DNA of 64,000 nt from contig NC_052358.1 in the NCBI RefSeq assembly GCF_009727055.1, positions 48,273,802 through 48,337,801 on the forward strand, given 5' to 3'. The stretch comes from Benincasa hispida. Its lineage: Eukaryota; Streptophyta; Magnoliopsida; Cucurbitales; Cucurbitaceae. Within the stretch, counting starts at the first letter, position 1, and every line of letters begins with the position of its first letter. The translations under genes were made by a program, and so were the position numbers. Positions 1-10,065 of this stretch are shown one piece after another. The notes beneath the pieces are model-generated. The model was given only the letters and a program-made list of their open reading frames with translations, was not told where the DNA came from and did no database searches.

Positions 1-300
1 AAAGGGTCTGGTGCCAGAAGTAAATGTTACTACTGCCAAGAAGGGAGGAATGTCCTCCAAGCCTGATGTTGCCTCCTCTTCAAAGAGTAAGAGTACTATT
101 GGAAAGAAGGGCAAAGGGAAAGAGAAGAAAATTCCTACTGGAAAGAAAGGCAAAGATAACGCTGCAAAGGAAAATGTTTCCATTGCAACGATGAAAGCCA
201 TTGTAGGAGATACTGTTCTCAAAATCTTGCCGAAAAGAGAGTAGAGAAAGGTAACCAGGCTAACTTGACCCTCGGATCGTTTGCTCAGCTCATCCAGTAG
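1..300 (+). pseudogene. Ty1/copia gag fragment with CCHC zinc knuckle
   Basis: The piece encodes the C-terminal part of a copia-type Gag (nucleocapsid). Frame 2 from position 11 reads a Lys/Ser-rich linker. At about 170 the coding sense moves to frame 1, where positions 175-216 read CFHCNDESHCRRYC, a C-x2-C-x4-H-x4-C nucleic-acid-binding knuckle, and the frame closes with TAG at 298-300. The frame change between linker and knuckle means the protein is broken. The start of the gene lies outside the window. No protease, integrase or reverse transcriptase follows before the LTR at 892, so pol has been lost or is unrecognisable. Family is clear from the knuckle and linker; the exact copia lineage is not determined. 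Confidence 0.7.
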
Positions 301-891
301 GAGAAGTTGCTACTTGTTTTTAACTGTTAAATCTTGTAAAGAACGAAATTATATATTTTTGTGTTAAATGAAATGTTTGTTTTAAAAAATTATGTTTGTT
401 TTAGCAACCTCTGTTGAGAATCAAATTGTTAAATGCTATTTGTAGATATTCAGATATCTAAATAGCCAGATCTAAGTATAGAAAGTTTAAAGATTTCTAT
501 ATCTGATTGTTAACAAAGAGTTGTTGAGGCAGGTCAGATGCAGCTTGCTCAAAATGTTGAGAATACCTTAATGTAGTGGGAGGAAAGTGTACTTTTTGGC
601 CATTATTGAGATTAAGATACCATCCCCTTATAGTTTTATCAAAAGCCTATTGTATACCTAACAATGTTTACAATGATTCTCTCGGCTAAAATGTTTGAGA
701 ATTACCTGGTAGGACTAGGAATACCAGATAACCTAGGGCAAGTGGGAGAAATATCGGGTATAGAGATACCGAATGGTAAAAGATGGGTATGAGATACCCT
801 AGTTTATTGTACTTCTCTATAAAACTCAGAAACCTAGTCTTATATATTAGATGTATAAGTTATCACTGGAGTTTTAATCCAAGTGGGAGTT
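301..891 (+). mobile_element. 3' internal remnant of copia element, ending in a polypurine tract
   Basis: No open frame of note. A phrase resembling the usual copia pol end (CTAGGGCAAGTGGGAGA) occurs near 732-748. A second purine-rich tract, AAGTGGGAGT at 881-890, sits directly before the TG that opens the LTR at 892, as a polypurine tract should. The short distance from gag knuckle to polypurine tract shows a large internal deletion. Confidence 0.55.
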
Positions 892-2896
892 TGTTGGGTT
901 TTATGTCCTAAAACTCATGGTATGTAAACAATGGAGCTTATTCTGAAAATTCAACAAAGGTTTTATTGAATAGATCTATGACTTAAATAGAAATCCAATA
1001 AACCTAAAAGTTCCTTGACTATTGAATGAGTACTTGAACTTTATGTAGAGACACAAAGGTGGATCATGTTTGAGTAAATAGTCAAAATGATCTATAGTAC
1101 ATAGATAAGGTTGGGTACCTTATTCTGGAACATTATTGGATACGGTATGCTTTGTAGTTGTTACAAAGAGTTGTAAAGTGCTACAAACGAAGTGATCCTA
1201 ATTCGTTAATGTTGGACATGAGGAGTGAGGGTGTCTTTGTGGAAAAGAGTTTGTACAAGATCGGACCATAAAATGAGTCACTCTTATTTTATAACGACGT
1301 TTACTATTTAAGACTGACTATTTCAAAGCGATGACATAGGTAATTTGACCTTAATTCTGAGCTAACTATGAACTATTTTTTATTTGGGATTGCCCTTAGA
1401 TTTGCATAGGTGAGGGTTGGCTCAACAACGCAGACTCAATATGACTGCCATTTCAGGGGTAAGATCGGATAGATAGCTAAGGACATAGAGTGCAAGAGGG
1501 AATTCACTCCTACCAGCTTTAAGGATAGTAGAGAGGTTGCTCTCTTAAATGCTGATTATGGGGCTTGAACGAGGGATCCCGTCCTTTCATTTGGCATGAG
1601 AGGGACTCAGTTTTGTGATTGGATCACAAAACAATTGTTCATTAGGGGATCAGTGGGGACTTAAGGAACAAGAGGTAATTTTAGGGGTAAAACAGAGATT
1701 TGACCCAGTCGTTATTACGAACAACCTGTGAAGGGTTGACTTATTAATCATGGTTATATCGAGTAGACATAATATATCTACCGTGAGGGGAGTTCAACTA
1801 TGGACCTTAGTGGAGTAACCCATTATTTAACAAATAAGGGTTACATCGGTCTAATGAGTTTAGACGATTAATCTCGGATCGTTGGAACCCATGATCTGTA
1901 GGTCCATGAAGTCCACCTACTAGCTCGGACATGGATTAGCTCTAGAGTAGATCGTTGGAACCCATATATCATGGTTATATCGAGTAGACATAATATATCT
2001 ACCGTGAGGGGAGTTCAACTATGGACCTTAGTGGAGTAACCCATTATTTAACAAATAAGGGTTACATCGGTCTAATGAGTTTAGACGATTAATCTCGGAT
2101 CGTTGGAACCCATGATCTGTAGGTCCATGAAGTCCACCTACTAGCTCGGACATGGATTAGCTCTAGAGTAGTGTACTTAGTTAATTTGAAACGTTAAAAT
2201 TAGAATCAAATGGAATTGGAGAAAATATATTTAAATATGATTTAAATATATGAAGATGAATTTGTATAAAAATTAATTTAATATTGGATATTAAATTAAC
2301 TAGAATTATTTAAATTGTTTAAATATTTATTTATTAACTTTATTATAAAATTAATTTATGAAATTAATTTGTAAAATTAATAAATTTTTATTTTAGAAAT
2401 AAAATATTATTTTAAAATCAAAATAGATTTTGAAAATTGAAAAATTACACAAAAATTGAAATTGGGTTTTTTCATGTTCATCTTCAACTAATTTACATGG
2501 ATCCCACCTTCTCCTTTGGTTTACTCCAAACATGAGCTGCATCCCAGCACATCTCTTTGCATGATAGTCTGCAATATATTGAAGAGATTGTTGAAAAATT
2601 CGGATGAAAGGTGTTCTTTAATGGGTTGGTTCAACGAGCTTTCTCCATATTCTTTTGATTCTAGCTTATTTTGAGTCCCACAGCTCAATCTAGAGCACTA
2701 AGAGGATAGTATGGAAGATCTTGTGGTGGTCTACACAAAAATTTGGAGGATTTAGCAGCTTATTTCAATGGTTCGGTCAAGGTATGTTCTTGAAACCCAT
2801 TATACTCTGTTTTAACATGTTTCTTTTCATCCAAAATTAATGAATTATAATGCTTATGGATCCGGTTCCCTTCCGCTGCATGCTGGTGTTGATCCA
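892..2896 (+). mobile_element. 3' LTR of copia-type retrotransposon (about 2.0 kb)
   Basis: Begins TGTTGGGTTTTATGTCC immediately after a polypurine tract. The opening resembles that of the LTR at 11,359 (TGTTGGGATTGGTGTCC), pointing to a related LTR superfamily of similar length. The 3' boundary is approximate: the sequence ends in a short GC-richer block with candidate CA termini near 2896 or 2908. The 5' LTR lies outside the window, so target-site duplications cannot be checked. The LTR contains an exact internal duplication (see 1747-2171). Confidence 0.6.
1747..2171 (+). repeat. Exact tandem duplication inside the LTR (204-bp units)
   Basis: Positions 1747-1950 and 1968-2171 read the same, starting ATCATGGTTATATCGAGTAG and ending CTCTAGAGTAG, with an offset of 221 bp. 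The 17-bp linker at 1951-1967 repeats a piece found inside the unit (ATCGTTGGAACCCAT). Identity over 204 bp in an otherwise decayed element implies either a very recent duplication or an assembly error. Confidence 0.85.
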
Positions 2897-2959
2897 AGAC
2901 CGTGGACATCTTTAGTTTATAGACTTGTCTTGATTACATAAATTATATAGTTTCACACA

Positions 2960-3420
2960 TCAATATATAATTTCACCTTAAAATTAGATTGATGTAAGTT
3001 TTTTCTTTTACCATCCAAAAAATATAACATATAATTATTTTTAACTTCATTCAAACTTTTTTCCATTAAATTTTCACATTATTTCACTTCACAATTAAAT
3101 TGACGTAAGTTTTGTTTTTTACCCTCCGAAACTTTCATTTTCAATAAACCAAAATTGAAAAACATAATAACATATATTTATTTTTAATTTCATTTAAAAT
3201 TTTCTATTTAATTTTCACATCATTTCACCTCATAATTGGATTGATATAAGTTTTATTTGTTTTATCATCCAAAGCTTTAATTTATAAGAAACTAAAATTG
3301 ATAAAAATAATATATATTTACTTTTAATTTCATTCAAACATTTTCCCATTACATTTGTACATTATTTCCATTTACGTGAATTTTGCTTCGTTTACCATCA
3401 AAACTTTTCATTTCCAAGAA
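2960..3420. repeat. Diverged tandem repeat, about 110-140 bp period, four copies
   Basis: A recurring block with a TTTCAC..ATT core, then GATGTAAGTTTT and TTTACCATCCAAA, appears near 2969, 3081, 3222 and 3363. Copies differ by many substitutions and small indels. No coding potential. Confidence 0.6.
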
Positions 3421-3733
3421 AAAGATTTAGAAAAAATAAAATAACATTTGATATTATTTTGTAATTATTTATTATTATTTTTTTTAAATTTTGCTCTACA
3501 TTTACACAGATATTTACATTATACCTCTAAAAATTAAATATTGTTTTAGATGATTAAAAATGGTCTAATTAGGTCCAGTTAAAGTTTTATTAAATAATTA
3601 TACGTTTTTGTATTGTCAGCATTGCCTCACTCGAGAGTCAACACTCAAGAGCAAGTCATAAGTCAATAGAGATGACCGGAGAAGGGAGGATTTTACGCCG
3701 TCGTTGTATCAACGTCGACGATTCAGGCAGCTA

Positions 3734-3826
3734 ATGCGAACCCTTTGCAATGTCTGTGAGAGCGCCGCTGCAACCCTCTTCTGCGCCGCCGCCGAGGCCG
3801 CCCTTTGCCGCTCCTGCGATCAGGAG
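3734..3826 (+). pseudogene. Orphan first exon of a B-box zinc-finger (BBX) gene
   Basis: ATG at 3734 reads [17 protein letters not shown], then an Ala/Glu-rich stretch and LCRSCDQE. This is the N-terminal half of B-box 1 of plant double B-box transcription regulators (BBX18/19 type), with the zinc-ligand Cys pairs visible. The usual AADEAAL core reads AAAEAAL, so the conserved Asp is lost. A possible GT donor follows at 3827. No downstream exon with the rest of B-box 1 (VH.CNKLASRH) or with B-box 2 was found before 6 kb. The GC-rich local composition contrasts with the surrounding AT-rich DNA. Most likely a captured or truncated gene piece. A working gene would need exons I failed to see. Confidence 0.55.
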
Positions 3827-5198
3827 GTTATGCTTTACTAACCCTTCAATCCCTTTTCTTCTCCAATTTGCTCTCCGTTCTTTTCCGTCATAGGTTTACT
3901 TGGAAGCATGATTGGCCTACACCACCTAGAAACACTCAGAATAGTCTATTTCGTTGTGTTTGAGAGCATGGACGTAGATGGTGTATTAATTTGAAGTGAA
4001 GAAATGTTTGGCTCAGATATAAACTATCTGCAGAAGTCCTGTTTATTATTGGTTTAGAATTGTGGATAATTGATGTTATTGTTTGGATAAGGAGTTTGAA
4101 ATGTGATAGGAATATGACCCTGCTGCTAATTATAATTTCTCCCCGTTTTTTTATTATGATTATGACCAATCATTCTTCTAGTCTTGTTTGATGACTCTCT
4201 GCCTCTCTATCCATTTCATTTCCATCTTTGTTTTGTTCTTGTGAAGCATTTTTAATCTGGGTAAGTTTTAAAACCAGGAACTAGGAAGATAATACTTCTC
4301 CCCACGTGTTTTATAATGTTCGAGACTTTGTTTGAAGAAATTTTTTAACCTCTATTCGATATGTAATGTACCAATTGGAAGAGTTTTTTGTGATTATTTT
4401 GGTCTTCTGGTAAGCAGATGTCTGATTATTTCATAATTAAGCTTTTAAAACTTTACAATTATTATCAAATCTAATGTTGCAAAGACTGTCATGAATTCCA
4501 TGTTGATCTCGTGTTTTCTACTTCAGGAACTGCACACAGAAGTACTTCTTGGGTATAATCAAGAACCTGATGGTGTGTGATGCTTGCAAGATCCTTCAAA
4601 CAAGAACCTGAAAAGTAATACAAAATGACTCATTTTCAAAATTACACATCTGCTTACCAGAACAAGAACCTGAATAGTTATCAAACACTTCATTTTTTTT
4701 TTTTTCCAAAATGACTCATTTTCAAAATTAAACACTTGAAAAGTTAAACCAAGCACACCCTAATTCAAAGATAAATTAATTTGACTTATATGGTGGGAAG
4801 TCTTGTCTTGGAGATTACTTTCAAAACAGCTTTTTTCTCTCTGTTTTAAGAACTATGGTTGGATTGCTGGTATAGTTTAAGATTATTATTTCAAACTAGA
4901 TGTGTGAAATAATAAACAGAGCTTCTCTTTCCTACAAATTTGTGGCTACAGATGTTCTTGTTTAAATTTCTCACATATCTCTTTTCAAGTAACACCAAAA
5001 TTTGTGGCTACTGATGTTCTTGTTTGAAATATTTTCCTATTTGAGCCTTTTTCGCCTTGGAAACGGGTCAACTTCAGCTTATTTCATTTGCTCGGAGGGA
5101 CTTAAAGAGGACTAAGCTCAATGATTCAGAATCTTTTATTAGGTGATAAAATATTAAATTTGCCTTCATGCTCAACCTTTTGGATCAATCAGTGATTT
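3827..5198. other. AT-rich DNA without a recognised gene
   Basis: No exon that continues the B-box frame was found. It contains a MITE-like element (4592-4762) and a small internal repeat (AATTTGTGGCTAC plus a GATGTTCTTGTTT tail near 4935 and 5000). Otherwise nothing recognised. Confidence 0.6.
4592..4762 (-). mobile_element. MITE-like element, same family as in aldolase intron 1
   Basis: Read on the minus strand it starts TAGGGTGTGCTTGG and contains AATGAGTCATTTTGGA and AAGTGTTTGATAAC. These match the order of motifs at 7779-7968 (GAGTGTGTTTGG, AAGTCATTTTGGA, GAGTGTTTGACAAC). Part of the element is locally duplicated (AATGACTCATTTTCAAAATTA twice). Boundaries approximate. Confidence 0.5.
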
Positions 5199-5560
5199 AT
5201 CATGGTATTAGAGCAGAGGTCAGGAGGTCCCATCTTCCAGTGGAGCTACAGATAAGCATACGAGCAACGGATACAAATTGAAGAAAGAAGTTGAATGGCA
5301 AGAAAGTATTTGAAGGTGCAAGCTGAGATTGTAGCTTAGAAAGCAGAGCCAAGAGTGATCAAATCAAGTAGGAGCCAAATTTTTTCTGACCTCGAGGAAA
5401 TGGCCATTTCTCAGGCAAGTGCGTGGTTCCATATCATGCAGTAGTCTCTTTCACTGTAGATAATATATTACAGCTTTGAAATTTAACGTTTTGAACTGTT
5501 GATGCGGAATGATAGGGATATTTTTGTTACGTTCTTATCTTAATGCATGAATCACAAAAC
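5199..5560 (+). other. Possible decayed copia primer-binding site and leader
   Basis: TATCATGGTATTAGAGCAGA near 5198-5217 resembles the tRNA-iMet primer-binding site of copia elements (TGGTATCAGAGC). No gag-like frame was found after it. Offered only as a possibility. Confidence 0.25.
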
Positions 5561-6233
5561 TTATCGAACTTTCTTTTAGGATGTTTGGCCCAAAGAATTG
5601 GAGTTGGAGGATTGGAGTTAATAATTCTCCTTGTTTGGCCCAAGGAGTTCCAGAACCCTACGTCTAAAAAAAGAGCACTTCATAAAATTTATTCCACTCC
5701 TTGCCTCATTTTTAATTTCAATTAAGGCTTTTACAAAACTAATGACTCTTCATAAAATTTATTCCCATCAAATAGATAGAGTTTTCTCGAATTCTATGGT
5801 CCATGTATTTCTATTTATCTTGTACAACTCTAGTTTTCTTCATGCATGTATCATTCCATGATTATTCTTGAATTACAAGGTTCACTGTTCTTGATCTGAA
5901 ATACTTTTGGATTAGGTCTTGAATAATTTGTAACATGATATTAAGAAATTCTCAATCTCTAGACAATTATTCCTCGAAAGAAAGCCTTATTATATATGCT
6001 CATGATTAATGCAAATTCAAGCATCTTACATAGGATTGAGAAGAGCACAAACTAAACTAAAATCATCAACAAAATGTTCATTAAGCTGCTAAGAATACAC
6101 AAAAATAGTTTTTTTTTTGTTCTTTTTAAATTGCTATAAAGCATCATCATCATAAACATAACAAACAGAGCAATTAGTCTCCGAATTCAGCCATCATCAT
6201 CTTCTTCTTCATCTTCTTGATCTATAGAAAAGC
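5561..6233. other. 3' flank and probable 3' UTR of the aldolase gene
   Basis: The part nearest the aldolase stop codon (about 6000-6233) is presumably the 3' UTR of the minus-strand gene. Lower coordinates hold a short repeat of the phrase TTTGGCCCAA (near 5585 and 5635). No separate gene is supported. Confidence 0.45.
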
Positions 6234-8609
6234 TTAGTATGTGTAACCCTTGACAAACATTCCCTCTTTGGCTTCGTCGGACTCGCCCTCACCGGTGTAC
6301 TTTCCAAGCTGGGCGAGCGAGTTCGATTTGGCTCGTTGAATCAGAGCATCCTGTGCAGCTTTCACATTCTCCGGCCGGCCACCCCATGTTTTCAAGCAGG
6401 TGTTCTGCAGAGCTCTGGCATATGAGAAGGACACATGCCATGGGTTTGGTGCTTGGTTCATGGAATTCAAGTTCAATGTAGCCTCTACCTCAGATTGCCC
6501 ACCTGATAAAAACTGTTCCACAACAATAACAACAAAAGGAAAAACCCGATTAAGTTCATCATTCATCAAGGTAATCGACCCCAAAAATTTTCATTCTGTG
6601 AAAATTCTTTAAGCTATGTTTTAATGACTTGCCATGATTCCAGGAACAGCTGGAGGGATTCTTCTTTGGAGAAGAGACAATGTGTACTTTGCAACTGTCT
6701 CAGGGCTTGCTTTGTCTTTGCTCTCAGCTCCAGGAGTAACCATACTTGGTTTCAAAAGGATTCCTTCAAACAGAACATTGTTCTCTGCAAGGTAGAAGAA
6801 TACCTCTGCCCAAACTTTCTGTGCTACCTCAAAAGTTCTGTCAATTCCATGCTCACCGTCCAGCAAGATCTCTGGCTCCACAATCGGAACCAACCCATTG
6901 TCCTGCAAATTGCAAAGCCCCCATTTAAAATCACAATCAAGAAACCTCAAATCAAATGGGGTTTCCTTAATAGATAAGGGGTTTGATTTGTTGAGACCTG
7001 TGAGACTGCAGCATAGCGAGCAAGGCCCCAGGCGGCTTCTTTGACGGCGAGGGCTGATGGGCCATTTGGGATGCTCACGACTGTGCGCCTGTAAATTGTC
7101 ATCGTTAGTGATTTGAAGTTCTGAAATGAAAGAAGCTGATGAAGAAGAAGACAATTGGTACCATTTGGCGAAACGAGCACCCTGTTGGTAGTAAGCAGCT
7201 GCACGAGAAGCAAGGCCGTCGAGACCTTGGCACCATGATTCATTGTTGGAACCAGGAAGTGGCACCAAACCCTGTTTGTTTTTTTATACACATTGAAAAA
7301 ACAGAGTACTCTGTTTTAATAAGCAAACAAGCTAGTCCACTACAAAAATAGCTGATAAATTTTCTTTTCTAAAGCTAAAAGCTTTCATCTTCCCCTATTT
7401 GTTGAATTCAAAGTCTCTGTTTCAGCAAACAAATCTCTAAACTTTCAATTCCTTTTGGATTTCAATGTTCCTTACCTTGTCAACTTTGATTCCAGGGACA
7501 ATGCCTTGCTTGACCAAAACGTCGACGATCTTCTCACCATCAACGGTGGATTGGTAGAGAGTCTCTTCAAAGAGTATAGCACCGGAGATGTACTTGCCGA
7601 GATCTGGTGCAGTGACCAGCAGAGTTCTGTAAGCCTGACGGTTAGCCTCTGTATTTTCTAATCCAATTGAAGCTAAACGCTTTCCACAAGTCGCATTAGA
7701 CTCATCCATAGCCAATATTCCACGTCCCGGAGACGCCACAGTTTTCTACAACAACACACCACAATTTGAAATATTAAGAGTGTGTTTGGAATACACTTTC
7801 AGTATTTAATTCAAAAAATAAGTCATTTTGGAAGAAATGAGAGTGTTTGACAACCACTCAAAATAACTTTTTAAGTGTATTTTAATCAATTTTTATCGAA
7901 GGTGTTTAAATAAAAATGATTTTTTTGAAAAACATTTTTTTCTCAAGTCAATCCAAACGGGTCCTAAGACTCCGTTAACAATTTGGTAATGGTTATGCAT
8001 TTTTTGTTTACTCCTCATTTTTTTATTATAGTTTTCAAATGCGTTTTTCTAGCTTTCAAAACTTGACACGGTTTTTTTTGAAAATATTGATAGAAAGTGA
8101 ATAACACGATAAAGAAACTCATAAGTTAAAAGAGTATAATGAAGTAGGGTCTAAAGTAGAATGGAGGCCACACTTATTTTGGAAGTTGAAAGGGTAAGAC
8201 TCAGTTATTATGTTTTTAGTTTTAGTTAAAAATTGTTCTTTAAGTTGAGCGATAATAATTAGGTGCTTTGGTTAGGTAGTAAAAAAATAAATCTACTAGA
8301 CTGCACCCAGTTATGTTCCTTTAAATTTTCAAAACTCGACTTAGTCTTCAAAAAAACATTGGTTGAAAGTGAATATCAAGTCATAGAAACTAAAGGAGTG
8401 TTATCAAATAGAGTCTACAATAGGATTATACGTACGGCGGTTTTGATCAACTCGTCATTGTAAGAGCCAGCACGGACGGTGAGAGTGGAAGGGGCGGCGG
8501 TGGGGTGGCAGCGGACAACGGAGACGGAGGGCTGGCGGAGGGACTGGCCCTTAACCCACTCGAACTTATCGAGAACAGGGGAGGATTTGAGAAGAGAAGC
8601 AGATGCCAT
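6234..8609 (-). CDS. FBA: Fructose-bisphosphate aldolase class I, chloroplastic
   Basis: Catalyses reversible cleavage of fructose-1,6-bisphosphate (and sedoheptulose-bisphosphate formation) in the Calvin cycle and plastid glycolysis. Six coding exons on the minus strand: 8609-8436, 7745-7476, 7271-7162, 7088-6998, 6902-6633 and 6512-6234. Phases join without a break to give 397 residues, normal for plastid aldolases. Residues 1 to about 46 are a Ser/Arg-rich transit peptide. The catalytic domain carries DESNATCGKR (from about residue 72), EPEILLDGEH, the Schiff-base lysine in ILLKPSMV (about Lys266), FLSGGQSE and the C-terminal GYTY, whose final Tyr is needed for substrate specificity. Introns 1-4 are GT-AG; the last uses a GC donor. 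Intron 1 holds MITE-like insertions. No frameshift or premature stop seen, so the gene looks functional. Confidence 0.95.
6513..6632 (-). other. Aldolase intron 5 with GC-AG splice sites
   Basis: On the minus strand exon 5 ends ..GGAATCATG and the intron opens GCAAGT, then closes ..GGAACAG before TTTTTATCAGGTGG. The protein is contiguous (PGIM/FLSGG) only with this junction. GCAAGT is the strong form of the minor GC donor class. Confidence 0.85.
7779..7968 (+). mobile_element. MITE-like insertion in aldolase intron 1
   Basis: Begins GAGTGTGTTTGGAATAC and ends AATCCAAACGGGTCC, giving short imperfect terminal inverted repeats of the kind seen in hAT-type MITEs. Same family as the minus-orientation copy at 4592-4762. 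Confidence 0.5.
7990..8425. repeat. Dispersed repeat pieces in aldolase intron 1
   Basis: Two partial copies (about 8030-8160 and 8310-8420) of a repeat whose hallmark is TTTCAAAACTTG..GGTTTTTT, then a TATTG(A/G)T.GAAAGTGAATA block. Related copies occur at about 25,640-25,950 and 29,529-29,713. Confidence 0.45.
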
Positions 8610-8739
8610 TGATGAATTGAAGAAGGGTTCAACACAGAGTCTTGAGAAACGAAGGTAAGGTGGAAAAATCTTATCTTTTTTGTTTCTTCACCAACGCTCT
8701 CTGATCTGGTTGCTGCCTCCGTGGCCACAAATGAGAAGC

Positions 8740-8840
8740 CTTCTCTTTGTATTTATAGTTGCTTTGTGTTTGATTAAAGATTGCCAATTTGAGGCCCTTG
8801 TCCATCTTCCAATATTTCTTTGCCACGTGGATGATAACTT
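8740..8840 (-). promoter_or_regulatory. Aldolase promoter: TATA box, G-box and I-box
   Basis: Minus strand. CTATAAATAC at 8758-8749 lies about 140 bp upstream of the ATG, implying a 5' UTR of roughly 110 bp. A palindromic G-box CACGTG sits at 8824-8829, and GATAAC follows on the plus strand at about 8833-8838. The G-box plus I-box pair is typical of light-regulated photosynthetic genes, which fits the product. Regulation itself is inferred. Confidence 0.6.
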
Positions 8841-8859
8841 TGCTGACTTGGCACTCCCC

Positions 8860-9550
8860 ACTGTTCCACATGCTATATTTTTTTGTTTTCTTTCTCTTAT
8901 TATTATTATGTAATTAATTAATTTTTTTTTATTTTTTTATTTTTAAAATGGAATTGGACAAAGGGTTATCACATTCATGGTTTTCTGAAGAATATGAGGC
9001 TCTGATTCTCTCTTGATTTGAGAAGAGGAAAGGGGATTAATGGCTATGGTTTAGTTAGAGGATTTGATGAGATTTGTGATCACTATGAACAACGGTAGAT
9101 AGCTTGCCACGTCATCATTTTGGAGGTGATTTTTATTTTATTTTTATTTTTATTTTTCCTTTTTCTTTGATGATGAAGAATTTCCAAATAGACCTTTTTG
9201 GTTTTATTTGTTTGATGCAAATATGTGTGGTTAATAGTACTGTGTGGATGGGAGGGAGTATGCTTTGTGCATAGGAAATTTGATTGATTGTTTAGACAAA
9301 TACTTGAGAAAATTGGAGATTTTTTTTTAAACTTTTGGGTGTCGTCCATTTCAAGTTAAAGTTCATTTAAAGATTAACTAGAATTAGCACGATGTTTGCG
9401 AAAAGTATAATTATTAATAAAATAAATTCATCAATGTTTTATTCATTATTCTTTGCGAAAAGATTAACTAGAACTAGCACGATGTAAATCCATATCGTTT
9501 TATTCATTTTCCACTGAATGTAAAGAATAAATTTGTTTATTGAATTACAG
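8860..9550. other. AT-rich spacer between aldolase promoter and CACTA remnant
   Basis: No gene seen. A phrase AAAGATTAACTAGAA(T/C)TAGCACGATGT occurs twice (about 9367 and 9461). It may belong to the CACTA element, whose 5' boundary I could not find. Confidence 0.45.
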
Positions 9551-10065
9551 ACGATCGAGAAGGTTGAAAAAGTAGATCAAGTAGAATTGTTTTACAAAAG
9601 TCACTTCTCAGAGAAGAATGGGTGGATAAGCGAAGCCACCAAAAAAGCACATGTAAGTTATATTGTATCATATATGCATAATTTTATATTAATCCTTATA
9701 TATAATATATAACCTAAAAAACTAGTATAAATATAGTTGGCAATGCAAGAGGAGATTAGAAAGTCATCACAAGATAAGGTCGAACCAACAACGAAGGAAA
9801 TTATTTGTGAATAGGTTTTGGGAAAACGATCAAGCCACACTAAAGTTCTTGGATGAAACCCAAAACCCGATTAGCTATATCTTCCTCATAAATTGAGAAA
9901 GATATTGGGAATAAGTATGAAAAGTTTGAGGCAGAGGTGATAAGCTTAAAGGAGGAAAATGCCATGTTGAAGTCAATAGTTTCGGGTTTTCAAGATCAAT
10001 TGACTGAAATCACAAGATAGGTAGGTGCGCAACAAAAGCAAGGAGATGAACCTTCGAACAACTAG
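9551..10065 (+). pseudogene. CACTA (En/Spm-like) plant transposase fragment
   Basis: Two exon-like pieces match the C-terminal region of the plant transposase family Ptta/En/Spm. Exon 9551-9652, flanked by TTACAG and GTAAGT, reads VELFYKSHFSEKNGWISEA. Exon 9737-10065 reads MQEEIRKSS...VEPTTKEIICE, then VLGKRS and a Leu/Glu-rich coiled-coil segment (YEKFEAEVISLKEENAM). In-frame TAG and TGA stops and a later frame change make it non-functional. The upstream part of the gene and the partner TNP2-type transposase are not present nearby. It belongs with the CACTA 3' terminus at 15,750, the two now separated by nested LTRs. Confidence 0.7.

Noticed and set aside
4575..4600. CDACK-like reading near 4580 as a continuation of the B-box gene
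   Set aside because: No other B-box residues around it and no splice-compatible frame with the exon at 3734.
7330..7350. CCACTACAAAAAT in an aldolase intron as the missing CACTA 5' terminus
   Set aside because: Only the first eight or so bases agree with the 15,750 terminus, and an element from here would have to contain the aldolase 5' exons. Chance is more likely.
6400..7661. Plus-strand frames across the aldolase gene
   Set aside because: Shadows of conserved minus-strand exons; no independent similarity.
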